Both the position numbers and the translations under genes were made by a program. A model generated the notes under the pieces. It was not told where the DNA came from. It searched no databases and saw only the letters and a program-made list of their open reading frames with translations. A stretch of DNA of 64,000 nt from an uncultured Acidobacteriota bacterium (GTDB taxonomy: Bacteria; Acidobacteriota; Polarisedimenticolia; Polarisedimenticolales; JAIQFR01). The stretch covers positions 43,109 to 107,108 of the forward strand of contig CALMJU010000070.1 in the NCBI GenBank assembly GCA_937864465.1. Reading direction: 5' to 3'. Position 1 is the first letter of the stretch; every line of letters begins with the position of its first letter. Positions 17,609-26,115 of this stretch are shown here, in pieces.

Positions 17609-18361
17609 ATGCACAAGGTCGTTCTCCTCCGCCACGGTCAGAGCCTCTGGAACCTCGAGAACCGGTTCACCGGCTGGACCGACCAGGACCTGTCGGACCA
17701 AGGGGTGCAGGAGGCCGAGGAGGCCGCGCGCCTCCTCGCGGAGGGGGGCTTCGGCTTCGACGTCGCGCATACGTCGGTCCTGAAGCGCGCGATCCGCACG
17801 CTCTGGATCGTTCTCGACCGGCTCGACCTCATGTGGATCCCGGTGCACCGGAGCTGGCGCCTCAACGAGCGGATGTACGGCGCGCTCCAGGGGCTCGACA
17901 AGGGGGAGACCGCCGCCAAGTTCGGCGAGGAGCAGGTGCAAATCTGGCGACGCAGCTACGCCACGCCCCCCCCCGGGCTGACCGAGGACGACCCCCGTTG
18001 GCCCGGCCGCGACCCGCGCTACGCCGGCCTCCGCCCGGAGGAGGTCCCGCGGACCGAGTCGCTGAAGGACACCGTCGCGAGGTTCCTCCCGTACTGGGAA
18101 TCCACGATCGCCCACGACATCCGCGCCGGGAAGCGAGTCCTGATCGCCGCCCACGGCAACAGCCTGCGCGCCCTCGTCAAGCACCTCGACGGGATGTCCG
18201 AGGAGGCGATCGTGAAGCTCAACATCCCGACCGGCATCCCGCTCGTGTACGAGCTGGACTCCGACCTCCGCCCGATCCGCCACGGCTACCTCGGCGACCC
18301 CGAGAAGGCCAGGGCCGCGGCGGAGGCGGTCGCCCGCCAGGGGAAGAAGTCGGGAAGCTGA
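17609..18361 (+). CDS. gpmA: 2,3-bisphosphoglycerate-dependent phosphoglycerate mutase
   Basis: 250 residues. Interconverts 3- and 2-phosphoglycerate in glycolysis and gluconeogenesis. The catalytic His is in [20 protein letters not shown], the phosphate-binding Arg in [11 protein letters not shown], the Glu in [12 protein letters not shown] and the second His in [14 protein letters not shown]. The C-terminal tail ([16 protein letters not shown]) is present, consistent with mutase rather than a generic phosphatase. Strong -10 box and ribosome site upstream; monocistronic. Confidence 0.97.
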   Translation: MHKVVLLRHGQSLWNLENRFTGWTDQDLSDQGVQEAEEAARLLAEGGFGFDVAHTSVLKRAIRTLWIVLDRLDLMWIPVHRSWRLNERMYGALQGLDKGETAAKFGEEQVQIWRRSYATPPPGLTEDDPRWPGRDPRYAGLRPEEVPRTESLKDTVARFLPYWESTIAHDIRAGKRVLIAAHGNSLRALVKHLDGMSEEAIVKLNIPTGIPLVYELDSDLRPIRHGYLGDPEKARAAAEAVARQGKKSGS

Positions 18362-18392
18362 GGCCGCGAGACGGGCGGGTGGCGCCGCGGAC

Positions 18393-18416
18393 GATCACGC
18401 TGCCCGCAGCGTGATC
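18393..18416. terminator. Hairpin between convergent gpmA and phosphoesterase genes
   Basis: A perfect 10-bp stem (GATCACGCTG/CAGCGTGATC) with a CCCG loop. It covers the stop codon of the minus-strand gene and lies 31 bases after the gpmA stop. There is no T-run on either side, so it may be a weak bidirectional terminator or an mRNA 3'-end stabiliser. Confidence 0.4.
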
Positions 18417-19507
18417 CTCAGGATCTCGCTGCGGCGGGGAAATCGCATCGGCGGGCCCCAGAACCCGGTCCCCCGCGACACGAGGAGCGTCATGCCGCCG
18501 GCGCGGTACTCCCCCTCGACGCGCGGGTACGCGAGCTTCACGAGGTACCGGAACGGCCAGATCTGGCCTCCGTGCGTGTGGCCGGAGAGCATCAGGCCGA
18601 CGCCGAGGTCCGCCGCTCCCTCCACCCCCTTCGGACTGTGCGAGAGGAGCACGACCGCCCCCGGCGGCCGGCCCTCGAGCGCCCTCTCGAGGAACCCGTC
18701 GTCCTCGCCCGTCTGCCGCCTCCCCGTCGGGTCGTCCACCCCCGCGAGGACGAGGCCCGGCGCGACCTCCGCGTGCGCGTCCCGCAGCACCCGGAACCCC
18801 GCCCCCTCGAGCAGCGCGAGCGAACGTCCGAGGCCCGCGTAGAACTCGTGGTTCCCGGTCACCGCGAAGACGCCGAGAGGGGCCGACAGCCGCCGGAGGA
18901 CGGGGACCAGCCCCTCGACCTTCCCGACGTCGTGGTCCACGAGGTCGCCGTTGACGACGACGAGATCGGGGCGGAGCGCGCGCACCTGCTCGATCCGCGC
19001 CGCGACCCACGATTCGCCGAGCATCGGCCCGAGGTGCAGGTCCGAGATCTGCACGAGCACGAGGCCGTCGAGCGCCGCCGGAAGCCCCGGCAGCTCGACC
19101 TCGTGACTCCTCACGGCCGGCGGCCGCGCCGCCTGGATCAGGGCGACGACCGACAGGACGCCCGCGATCGCGACCGCCGCGGTCCGGACCCTCGTCACGT
19201 GCGCGCGGAAGACAAAGCCGAACCCGGTGACGACGTCGGCGGCGAGAAGCCACGCGAGGAGGAGGAACAGCACCCCCACCCAGACCGACGCGACGACGTC
19301 GAGCGGGAACGCCGACCGCCCCAGGGAGCGGGACAGGCTCCGGACGAGCGGATAGGAGACCGCCAGCAGCGCCGTGGCCGCGACGACCCACCTCCGCGCT
19401 CCCGTCTGCGCGATCCAGGGGAGCGACCAGACGCGCGACAGCACGTACGCGTGCATCCCGCCCCAGACGGACAGGACGATCGTCAGGAAGACGGCGAAGC
19501 GGGGCAT
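18395..19507 (-). CDS. Membrane-anchored calcineurin-like metallophosphoesterase
   Basis: 370 residues. Four hydrophobic helices (residues 5-22, 38-57, 72-95, 105-125) precede a YkuE/YaeI-like phosphoesterase domain with all metal ligands: QISDLHLG, VVNGDLVDHD, VTGNHEFY, LLSHSP and SGHTHGGQIWP. Relatives of this type cleave UDP-diacylglucosamine or other phosphodiesters at the membrane. It is the last of the long minus-strand gene run, 3 bp after the homocysteine methyltransferase-like gene, with no obvious functional link to it. Confidence 0.88.
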   Translation of the reverse strand: MPRFAVFLTIVLSVWGGMHAYVLSRVWSLPWIAQTGARRWVVAATALLAVSYPLVRSLSRSLGRSAFPLDVVASVWVGVLFLLLAWLLAADVVTGFGFVFRAHVTRVRTAAVAIAGVLSVVALIQAARPPAVRSHEVELPGLPAALDGLVLVQISDLHLGPMLGESWVAARIEQVRALRPDLVVVNGDLVDHDVGKVEGLVPVLRRLSAPLGVFAVTGNHEFYAGLGRSLALLEGAGFRVLRDAHAEVAPGLVLAGVDDPTGRRQTGEDDGFLERALEGRPPGAVVLLSHSPKGVEGAADLGVGLMLSGHTHGGQIWPFRYLVKLAYPRVEGEYRAGGMTLLVSRGTGFWGPPMRFPRRSEILRITLRAA

Positions 19508-19510
19508 GGG

Positions 19511-20401
19511 CTACGCGCCTCCCCCCTCCACCGCCTCCCGGAACGCCCGCACGTGCTCCGGGGTCGTGCCGCAGCAGCCGCCGACGATCCGGACGCCCAG
19601 GCGCAGGAGGTCGCGGACGCGGGCCGCCATGAACGCGGGGGGCTCGGGCCACACGGTCGCGCCGGCCTCGCGGCGCGGGATGCCGGCGTTCGGCTGGATC
19701 GCGACGGGGAGCGCGGTCCGCCTCCGGAATTCCGCCGCGATCTCGACCATCGCGCCGGAGCCCTGGCCGCAGTTCGAGCCCAGGGCGGCCGCCCCCGCCT
19801 CCTCGAGCGCACGGCACGCCTCCTCGATTCCGGTCCCCATGATCGTGAAGAACCCTCGCGGCGTCCGGTCGAAGGTCATCGTCGCGACGACCGGGACGGC
19901 GGGCATCGCCTCGCGCGCCGCGCGGACGGCGATCGCGGCCTCCGAGACGTCGGTCATCGTCTCTACGATCACGGCGTCGACCCCCGCCTCGGCGAGGACG
20001 CGCATCGTCGTCGAGAAGCTCTCCCGGACCTCGCCTGGGGAGACGTCCCCCCAGGGCTCGAGGAGACGACCGCAGGGGCCGCACGAGCCGTACACCAGCG
20101 CCTCCTCCCCCGCGCCCCTCCGCGCGCACTCGACCGCCCGGAGGACGATCTCCCGCGTCCGGGCCTCGAGGCCGTACGCGGCGAGCTTCAGCGGAGAAGC
20201 GCCAAAGGTGTTCGCCTGGACGAGGTCGGCCCCGGCCTCGGTGTAGAGCCGCGCGATCTCCTCGAGAGCCTCCGGCCGTTCGAACGCGAACGTCTCCGGG
20301 CACGCCCCCGCCTCGAGACCGCGGGCCATGAGCATCGTCCCGATCGCGCCGTCGGCGAGCAGGACCTCGCCGGCCGCGAGGCGCTCCGAGACGCCGCGCA
20401 C
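19511..20401 (-). CDS. Homocysteine S-methyltransferase-domain protein (MetH N-terminal type)
   Basis: 296 residues, a single homocysteine-binding TIM barrel. It opens with LLADGAIGTMLMARGL and NTFGASPLKLAAYGLE. The three zinc-binding Cys are present: one in LGSNCGQG and two in VGGCCGTTPEH. No pterin, cobalamin or activation domain is attached; a cobalamin protein lies 1 bp upstream and an activation-domain protein next to that. Expected reaction: methyl from methyl-cobalamin on the partner to homocysteine (or another thiol), giving methionine. GTG start. This makes the cluster a split, pterin-free analogue of cobalamin methionine synthase; the methyl donor is probably delivered by the MttB-type enzyme. 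Confidence 0.88.
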   Translation of the reverse strand: MRGVSERLAAGEVLLADGAIGTMLMARGLEAGACPETFAFERPEALEEIARLYTEAGADLVQANTFGASPLKLAAYGLEARTREIVLRAVECARRGAGEEALVYGSCGPCGRLLEPWGDVSPGEVRESFSTTMRVLAEAGVDAVIVETMTDVSEAAIAVRAAREAMPAVPVVATMTFDRTPRGFFTIMGTGIEEACRALEEAGAAALGSNCGQGSGAMVEIAAEFRRRTALPVAIQPNAGIPRREAGATVWPEPPAFMAARVRDLLRLGVRIVGGCCGTTPEHVRAFREAVEGGGA

Positions 20402-20402
20402 G

Positions 20403-21038
20403 TCAGCGCGCCACCAGGGCGGCCACGCGCTCGACGGCGTTCGCGGCGTCGTAGCCGTAGTCGTCCGCCCCGATCTCGCGCGCGAAGTCGGCGGACACCG
20501 GCGCCCCCCCGACGATCGTCCGGACCGATCCCCCGAGGCCCCGCTCCCGGACGAGCCCGACGACCCTCGCCATCGCCGGCATCGTCGTCGTCAGGAGCGC
20601 CGACATCCCGATCACGCGGGCCCCCTCCCGCTCGGCCGCCTCGACGAAGCGCTCCGGGGGAACGTCGCGGCCGAGGTCTACGACGTCGAAGCCGGCGCCC
20701 CGGAGGAGGACGCCGACGAGGTTCTTGCCGATGTCGTGGAGGTCCCCCTTGACCGTGCCGATCACGACCTTCCCACGCGAAGGCATCCCCTCCCCCTCGA
20801 GGAGCGGCTTCAGGATCTCCACCCCCGCGATCATCGCCTTCGCGGCGAGCAGCACGTCGGGGAGGAAGATCTCGTGCGCCTTGAACCTCGCGCCGACGGC
20901 CTCCATCCCGCGGACGAGCCCCTCGTCGAGGACGACCCTCGGGGCGACCCCCGCGGCCAGCGCAGCGCGCGTCCTCTCCGCGGCGCGCTCATCGTCTCCC
21001 GTCTCGAGGCTCGAAGCGATCTCCCGAAGCAGGTCCAT
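20403..21038 (-). CDS. Corrinoid (cobalamin-binding) protein, MtaC/MttC type
   Basis: 211 residues. An N-terminal four-helix cap (residues 1-85, with VLDEGLVRGMEAVGARF and EIFLPDVLLAAKAM) precedes the B12-binding Rossmann domain (residues 88-208). The base-off cobalamin motif DLHDIG is in KGDLHDIGKNLV, followed by GMSALLTTTM and VGGAPVS. It would shuttle a methyl group on cobalt between the MttB-type methyltransferase and the homocysteine-type acceptor enzyme, both in the same operon. Confidence 0.95.
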   Translation of the reverse strand: MDLLREIASSLETGDDERAAERTRAALAAGVAPRVVLDEGLVRGMEAVGARFKAHEIFLPDVLLAAKAMIAGVEILKPLLEGEGMPSRGKVVIGTVKGDLHDIGKNLVGVLLRGAGFDVVDLGRDVPPERFVEAAEREGARVIGMSALLTTTMPAMARVVGLVRERGLGGSVRTIVGGAPVSADFAREIGADDYGYDAANAVERVAALVAR

Positions 21039-21048
21039 CGGCGGTCTC

Positions 21049-21771
21049 CTAGGAGGGCCGGAGCGCGACCGGTCGGCCCGCGCGCTCCCGGCAGTGGTGG
21101 TCGGAACAGGCGGCGCAGCACGAGTACGCCGCCTCGATGCGGTGGATCTCCGCGGGCCCGACGAGGATCGCCCCGGAGACCGACTTCAAGGGGTCCATGA
21201 GGCAGCTCTCACCGAGGGAGATCCCGATCTCCCCGGGCCCGAGCCTCTCGAACAGCCTGCGCTGCCCCGTGACGTGCCAGCCGCAGTAGCCCGGGCTGTA
21301 GTCGAGCGCGGTCCGGTCGGGGGCCGCGGCGCCCCTCGCGACGACCGCCTCGAGGAACCGGGCCACCACGACGCGCGCGAACCTCCCGGCGGCCGCCGAC
21401 GCCGCGGCGTCGAGGAGGTAGCCGAGCGGGAACTCCCCGGTCTCGAACAGCGCCCCGATCTCGTCCTGCACCTCCCGGCCGAGCGTCAGGGCGAAGAGGC
21501 CGGTCCGCTCGGCCCTCGGGTGGATCGCCTCGATCGGGTTCGGGGAGACGTTGCTCCCCTCCCCCTCGAGCACCTGCGCGAACTCCGAGGGCGCGATCTC
21601 CTCGAAGACGGCGACCGGACGCGCGTGCCGCCCGAGCAGCTCGACGGCCCGCTCGACGAGCCGCGCCACTCCGGCGGCGGGCTCCGCGCGCGGCGCCATC
21701 CCCGTGTGGCCGAGCACGCCGTCCCGGTCCGGGAGAATCGAGTCCGGGGAGATGCGGCAGACCTCCCTCAC
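21049..21771 (-). CDS. Cobalamin reactivation protein (methionine synthase activation domain) with C-terminal Cys cluster
   Basis: 240 residues beginning at a GTG that overlaps the mttB-like stop by 4 bases. The activation-domain features are visible: LTLGREVQDEIGALFETGEFPLGYLLDAAAS, then LDYSPGYCGWHVTGQRRLFERL and the SxLMDPLKSVSG segment. The C-terminus carries a Cys-rich stretch, SCCAACSDHHC, fitting C-x2-C-x4-C plus one more Cys and suggesting an iron-sulfur or metal site. The likely role is to return oxidised cob(II)alamin on the neighbouring corrinoid protein to the active state, using SAM for reductive methylation as in MetH, or in the manner of RamA-type activators. Confidence 0.85.
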   Translation of the reverse strand: MREVCRISPDSILPDRDGVLGHTGMAPRAEPAAGVARLVERAVELLGRHARPVAVFEEIAPSEFAQVLEGEGSNVSPNPIEAIHPRAERTGLFALTLGREVQDEIGALFETGEFPLGYLLDAAASAAAGRFARVVVARFLEAVVARGAAAPDRTALDYSPGYCGWHVTGQRRLFERLGPGEIGISLGESCLMDPLKSVSGAILVGPAEIHRIEAAYSCCAACSDHHCRERAGRPVALRPS

Positions 21772-23228
21772 TCGTCCCTCCAGGGGAGCCTCCCCATGCC
21801 GGCCCGGCGCGCCTCGGCCTCCATGAGGCGCGTCATCTCGCGCCGGACCTCCGCGGCGAGCGGAGGAGGCGTCCAGGCCCTGATGTGCTTCTCGACCTCG
21901 CGGGACGCCCGCTCGCCGAGCGAGAGCGCCCCCTCCTCCCTCCACCGGGAGAGGTTCGCCCGGTCGATCGCGGGCCCCGGCACGCAGTGCTCGGCGCGCA
22001 GGTGCCGGCGCGTGTGCTTCGCGACGAGGAGATGCCCTTCCCGGAGGAGCTCCTCGAAGAGCGGCGCCGCGGGGAAGTCGTCCCGCGGCTCGATCCCCCG
22101 GGCGAGCCGGAGCGCGAACCCGCAGATCTCGTGGTCCACGACGAGCTTCTCGAGGCTCTGGCAGCTCTCGAAATCGAGCATCCCGGGGCCGGAGACGCTG
22201 TTGATCCCGGCGAGCGCCGCGAGCGTCGCCCCCATCGACGACTCGAGCCCGGCCTGGGCGTCGAGCCTCTTGGAATCCGAGAGGCCGATGTAGGCCTGCG
22301 TGGGCAGGCCGAGCGATTTCCCGATCTCGTGGTAGGCGCAGTCGATCATCTGCGTCTCGACCGCGCCCATCGGCGTCGTCTCGAAGCGAAGGTCGAAGGC
22401 GGCGGGCGACCCCCCGTAGAGGACCGGGGCGCCGGGGCTCGCGAGCTGCGCGATCACGTAGCCGGACAGCGTCTCCGCCGTGTGCTGCACGAGCGTCCCG
22501 ACGAGCGTCACCGGCGCCATGAAGCCGGAGAGCGGCATCGAGATCAGCTCCGTCGGGATCGAGGCGCGCGCGCAGTCCACCAGGTTCTGCGAAGTGACCT
22601 CGCTCCACCTCAAGGGGGACGTCGGGCAGCACGAGAAGACCGCGAGCGGCCGCTCCGCGAGGGCGCTCCCGCTCCCGCGCACGGCGACCAGGAGGTCGCG
22701 CATGACGGCGAACGACTCGATCGAGAACGCTCCGGTCACGACCGGCTTCCGGCAGTGGAGGAGGCTCAGGTAGAGCCGGTAGCTGTCGGAGATCCCCTCG
22801 GCGACGTCCGAGGGTACGATCGCCGTCGCCGCCGCGTGGATGTGGGGGAGCGCCGCCACGACCTTCGCGTGCTCGATGCAGTCCGCGGTCGCGGGCTTCC
22901 GGGACTCCCCCGTGCGCCCGTCGAGCACGCGGATCGCCGCGGAGCCCGGCGTGAAGTGGACCTTGCGCCCCGAGAGGTCGTGCGTCTCCCGCCCCTCGAC
23001 GTCGTGGAGCCGGAACCCCTTCGGGGCGGAGGCGACGGCGCGGTCGATCAGGTCGCCCCTGAGGAACGCCCGCGACGACGCGCGGTCCACCTTGGCGCCG
23101 TGGTCCGCCAGGAGCGCGAGGACCCGCGGGTTGTGGACCTCGACGCCGACCCGCAGGAGAACGTCGCGCGCCTCGGCGAGGATCCTGCCGACGAGATCGT
23201 CCTCGAGAAGTCTGAGAAGCGGTCGCAT
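21768..23228 (-). CDS. MttB-family (trimethylamine methyltransferase superfamily) corrinoid methyltransferase without pyrrolysine
   Basis: 486 residues, full length for the family and read through without any in-frame TAG, so it belongs to the non-pyrrolysine branch whose studied members (MtgB and relatives) demethylate quaternary amines such as glycine betaine, carnitine or proline betaine. Seen motifs: GVEVHNPRVLALLADHGAKVD, VHFTPGSAAIRVLDG, the central LVQHTAETLSGYVIAQLASPGAPVLYGG and TPMGAVETQMIDCAYHEIGKSLGLP. Substrate cannot be assigned from sequence. It heads a four-gene cassette with a B12 activator, corrinoid protein and homocysteine-type acceptor. Confidence 0.9.
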   Translation of the reverse strand: MRPLLRLLEDDLVGRILAEARDVLLRVGVEVHNPRVLALLADHGAKVDRASSRAFLRGDLIDRAVASAPKGFRLHDVEGRETHDLSGRKVHFTPGSAAIRVLDGRTGESRKPATADCIEHAKVVAALPHIHAAATAIVPSDVAEGISDSYRLYLSLLHCRKPVVTGAFSIESFAVMRDLLVAVRGSGSALAERPLAVFSCCPTSPLRWSEVTSQNLVDCARASIPTELISMPLSGFMAPVTLVGTLVQHTAETLSGYVIAQLASPGAPVLYGGSPAAFDLRFETTPMGAVETQMIDCAYHEIGKSLGLPTQAYIGLSDSKRLDAQAGLESSMGATLAALAGINSVSGPGMLDFESCQSLEKLVVDHEICGFALRLARGIEPRDDFPAAPLFEELLREGHLLVAKHTRRHLRAEHCVPGPAIDRANLSRWREEGALSLGERASREVEKHIRAWTPPPLAAEVRREMTRLMEAEARRAGMGRLPWRDE

Positions 23229-23250
23229 GAATCCCCTCCGGGGAGGCCGC

Positions 23251-23883
23251 TCAGCGGACCTCCGCCAGGACCTCGTCCGTCGTCGCGATCCTCACCCCCG
23301 TCCGGCGCCAGGAGTCGAGCAGCGGGAGCGCCGCCTCCGGCCGGATCGCCTTCGCCGCGTCCTCCACCATCCAGATCTCCGCGACGCCGAGCCGCAGGAA
23401 CCCCTCGACGGCGTGCCGGCCGGAGACGTCGAGGGCGACACCGTACACGACGATCCTCTCCGGGTCGAGGGCGCGGAGCACCGTGGAGGCGTTGGGGTTC
23501 GAGAAGACGTCGAAGCGCTGCTTCAGCAGGAAGACCTCTCCGTCGTGGTCGCGCACCTGCGCGGCCAGCACCGGGCAGGGGATCGGATTCGAGGGGACCC
23601 AGAGGGGGTTCTCGGGGGCGGTCGCGGGGATCTTGGCCGCCCCCGGCGTGCCCGCGACGCAGTGCGGCGGGCACCTCTCCCGCCCGTACGGCGCCGGCTC
23701 GCCCTCGTCGCCGGGCTCGCGATGGGTCACGGAGCCCGCCCTCTCGACGCCCATGCGGCGCGCGTGGAACGTGAGGCGCTCGAGGTTCGGCACGATCGTC
23801 TCCGCCCCAGGCACGTACATCGCCCCCGACGGCGCCATGAAGTCCACCTGCGTGTCCGCGTCCCAGAAGAGCGTTCGAACCAT
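23251..23883 (-). CDS. Isochorismatase/nicotinamidase-fold protein with Ser at the catalytic Cys position
   Basis: 210 residues. The catalytic Asp is in LFWDADTQVDFMAPSGAMYV and the Lys in EVFLLKQRFDVFSNPN, both as in cysteine hydrolases of this fold. The nucleophile segment, normally GxxTDxCV, reads VYGVALDVSGRHAVEGF, so the Cys is replaced by Ser. Metal-site residues typical of nicotinamidase are only partly kept. It may be a non-hydrolytic or altered-specificity member. It lies 22 bp upstream of the MttB-like gene, which could mean a link to amine or amide catabolism; that is speculation. Confidence 0.78.
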   Translation of the reverse strand: MVRTLFWDADTQVDFMAPSGAMYVPGAETIVPNLERLTFHARRMGVERAGSVTHREPGDEGEPAPYGRERCPPHCVAGTPGAAKIPATAPENPLWVPSNPIPCPVLAAQVRDHDGEVFLLKQRFDVFSNPNASTVLRALDPERIVVYGVALDVSGRHAVEGFLRLGVAEIWMVEDAAKAIRPEAALPLLDSWRRTGVRIATTDEVLAEVR

Positions 23884-23909
23884 CGCGTTCGCCCTCCGGG
23901 CCGGGGGGC

Positions 23910-24839
23910 TTACCCCCCCTGCGCCTCCAGCCATCGCTCGCAGTCGATCGCCGCCCGGCACCCGGCCCCGGCGGCGGTGATCGCCTGGCGGTACGTGTGG
24001 TCGTGCACGTCGCCCGCGGCGAAGACGCCGTCGACGCTCGTGTACGACGATCCGCCGTGCACCTCGAGGTATCCCGCGGCGTCCGCCGGGAGGACGCCCC
24101 GGAAGGCGGCCGTGTTCGGGACGTGGCCGATCGCGACGAAGAACCCCGCGCAGGGGCGCGTCGAGACCGCGCCGGTCTCGACGTTCCGGACCCGGACCTC
24201 CGTGACCTTCCGGCCGTCGCCCGCGACGCCCTCCACGACGGAGCTCCACACGACCTCGATCTTGGGGCTCCGGAGGACGCGCTCCGCCATGATCTTCGAC
24301 GCGCGGAACGCGTCCCGGCGGTGGATCACGCTCACGCGGGACCCGTAGCGGGCGAGGAACAGCGCCTCCTCCAGCGCCGAGTCCCCGCCGCCGACCACCA
24401 CGATCTCCTTGCCGCGGAAGAAGAACCCGTCGCACGTCGCGCAGTAGGAGACCCCCCGTCCTGCGTACTCCTTCTCCCCCTCGACCCCGAGCGGGCGCGG
24501 GGAGGCGCCCGTCGCCACGATCACCGCCCGCGCCCGGAGCTCCCGCTCGTCGGTCCAGACCGCGAACGGCCTCGAGGAGAAGTCGGCCCTCACGACGTCG
24601 CCGGGGACGAAGGCCGCGCCGAAGCGCTCCGCCTGCTTCCGGAACCGGTCCATCAGCTCGGGGCCCTGGATCCCCTCGGGGAAGCCGGGGTAGTTCTCCA
24701 CGTCCGTCGTGTTCACGAGCTGGCCGCCGGCGAGCAGCCCTTCCACGACGACGGGCTCGAGGCCCGCGCGCGCGCAGTAGATCGCGGCGGTCAGCCCCGC
24801 CGGTCCCGAGCCGACGATCACGACGTGGTGCAGGTCCAC
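23910..24839 (-). CDS. trxB: Thioredoxin reductase
   Basis: 309 residues. Transfers electrons from NADPH via FAD and a redox disulfide to thioredoxin. FAD site VVIVGSGPAGLTAAIYCARAG, redox-active CATC in GVSYCATCDGFFF, NADPH site VVVGGGDSALEEALFLA and the C-terminal FAAGDVHDHTYRQAITAAGAGC are all intact. GTG start (GTG GAC CTG CAC). It sits inside the glycogen/corrinoid gene run; reducing power for corrinoid reactivation or redox control of glycogen enzymes are both possible reasons. Confidence 0.95.
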   Translation of the reverse strand: MDLHHVVIVGSGPAGLTAAIYCARAGLEPVVVEGLLAGGQLVNTTDVENYPGFPEGIQGPELMDRFRKQAERFGAAFVPGDVVRADFSSRPFAVWTDERELRARAVIVATGASPRPLGVEGEKEYAGRGVSYCATCDGFFFRGKEIVVVGGGDSALEEALFLARYGSRVSVIHRRDAFRASKIMAERVLRSPKIEVVWSSVVEGVAGDGRKVTEVRVRNVETGAVSTRPCAGFFVAIGHVPNTAAFRGVLPADAAGYLEVHGGSSYTSVDGVFAAGDVHDHTYRQAITAAGAGCRAAIDCERWLEAQGG

Positions 24840-24855
24840 CGTCCCCTCCCCTCGC

Positions 24856-26094
24856 TCACTCGAGCTGCATTCCGCGCGGGATCACGACGACCCCGCCGAC
24901 CGTGACCATGTACCGCTCCCGGTCCTCCTCCGGATCCTCGCCGATCACGAGCCCGGGGGGCACCCTCACGTCCTTGTCGAGGATCGCCCGGCGCACGCGC
25001 GCGTGGCGCCCGATCTCGACCCCGTCCATCAGCACGCTGTCCGCGACGCGGGCGTACGAGTTGACCCTCACCCTCGGTCCCAGGACCGACCGCTCGACGC
25101 GGCCCCCGCTGACGATGACCCCGCCGCTCACGATCGAGTCGAGGAGGAGCCCGATCCTCCCCCCCGGCTCCTCCTGGGCGAAGACGGTCTTCGCCGGGGG
25201 GAGCTGAAGCGGGACCGTCCGGAGCGGCCATTCGCGGTCGTAGAGGTTGAACACCGGGTCCACGGCGACCAGGTCCATGCTGGCCTCGTAGTAGGCGTCG
25301 AGCGTCCCGATGTCCCGCCAGTAGGCCGTCTCCTTCCGGTTCTCGTCCACGAACGGGTACGCGAAGAGCTTCCCCGTCCCGACGAGGGCCGGGAGGACGT
25401 CGTGGCCGAAGTCGTGGCGGGTCTCCCTCCGGGCGTCGGAGCACAGCGCGCGCACCAGCGCCTCGGTCTCGAAGCAGTAGACCCCCATGTTCACGAGGGC
25501 GTGGCCGGGCCGGCCGGGGATCGGCTGCGGGTCGGCCGGCTTCTCCGTGAACGAGACGATCCGCCAGCTCTCGTCCACGCCGAGGACGCCGAACGCGGAG
25601 GCCTGCTCGATCGGCACGACGACCGCGCCGGCGGTGGCGATCGCCCCCTTCAGGCCGTGGAACTCCAGCATCCGGCAGTAGTCCATCTTGTACACGTGGT
25701 CGCCGGACAGGATGACCACCTTCTCGGGCCGCTCCTGCTCGAGGAGGTAGATGTTCTGGTAGACCGCGTCGGCGGTCCCGGCGTACCAGCGCTGCCCCAC
25801 GCGCAGCTGCGGCGGCACCGTGTAGACCCACTCGCCCAGCTCGGCCGACAGGATCGGGTCCCACCCCTGCTGGATGTGCCGCTCGAGGCTGCCCGACTTG
25901 TACTGCGTCAGGACGAAGATCTTCCGGAGCCCGGAGTTCAGGCAGTTCGAGAGGGTGAAGTCGATGATCCGGTAGTTCCCACCGAAGGGGACCGCGGGCT
26001 TCCCCCGGTCCCGCGTCAGGGGGTAGAGCCGCTCCCCCTGGCCGCCCGCGAGGACCAGGGCGAGCACGTCCTCGAAGATCGCCTTCCGTCGCAA
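24856..26094 (-). CDS. glgC: Glucose-1-phosphate adenylyltransferase
   Basis: 412 residues. Makes ADP-glucose for glycogen synthesis. The pyrophosphorylase signature VLAGGQGERLYPLTRDR and KPAVPFGGNYRIIDF, the substrate motif LSGDHVYKMDYCRML and the glucose-1-phosphate site FTEKPADPQP are present, followed by the left-handed beta-helix C-terminal domain (from about residue 295). TTG start preceded by GGGAGG. Two glgC motifs (allosteric Arg/Lys near both ends) cannot be judged by eye. Placed between a response regulator gene and trxB and in the same run as glgA. Confidence 0.95.
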   Translation of the reverse strand: MRRKAIFEDVLALVLAGGQGERLYPLTRDRGKPAVPFGGNYRIIDFTLSNCLNSGLRKIFVLTQYKSGSLERHIQQGWDPILSAELGEWVYTVPPQLRVGQRWYAGTADAVYQNIYLLEQERPEKVVILSGDHVYKMDYCRMLEFHGLKGAIATAGAVVVPIEQASAFGVLGVDESWRIVSFTEKPADPQPIPGRPGHALVNMGVYCFETEALVRALCSDARRETRHDFGHDVLPALVGTGKLFAYPFVDENRKETAYWRDIGTLDAYYEASMDLVAVDPVFNLYDREWPLRTVPLQLPPAKTVFAQEEPGGRIGLLLDSIVSGGVIVSGGRVERSVLGPRVRVNSYARVADSVLMDGVEIGRHARVRRAILDKDVRVPPGLVIGEDPEEDRERYMVTVGGVVVIPRGMQLE

Positions 26095-26115
26095 GGTCCG
26101 CCTCCCTTCCGGGCG

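Noticed and set aside
21768..23228. Possible pyrrolysine-containing trimethylamine methyltransferase
   Set aside because: The full family length is read without any in-frame TAG, so the non-pyrrolysine branch is the right call.
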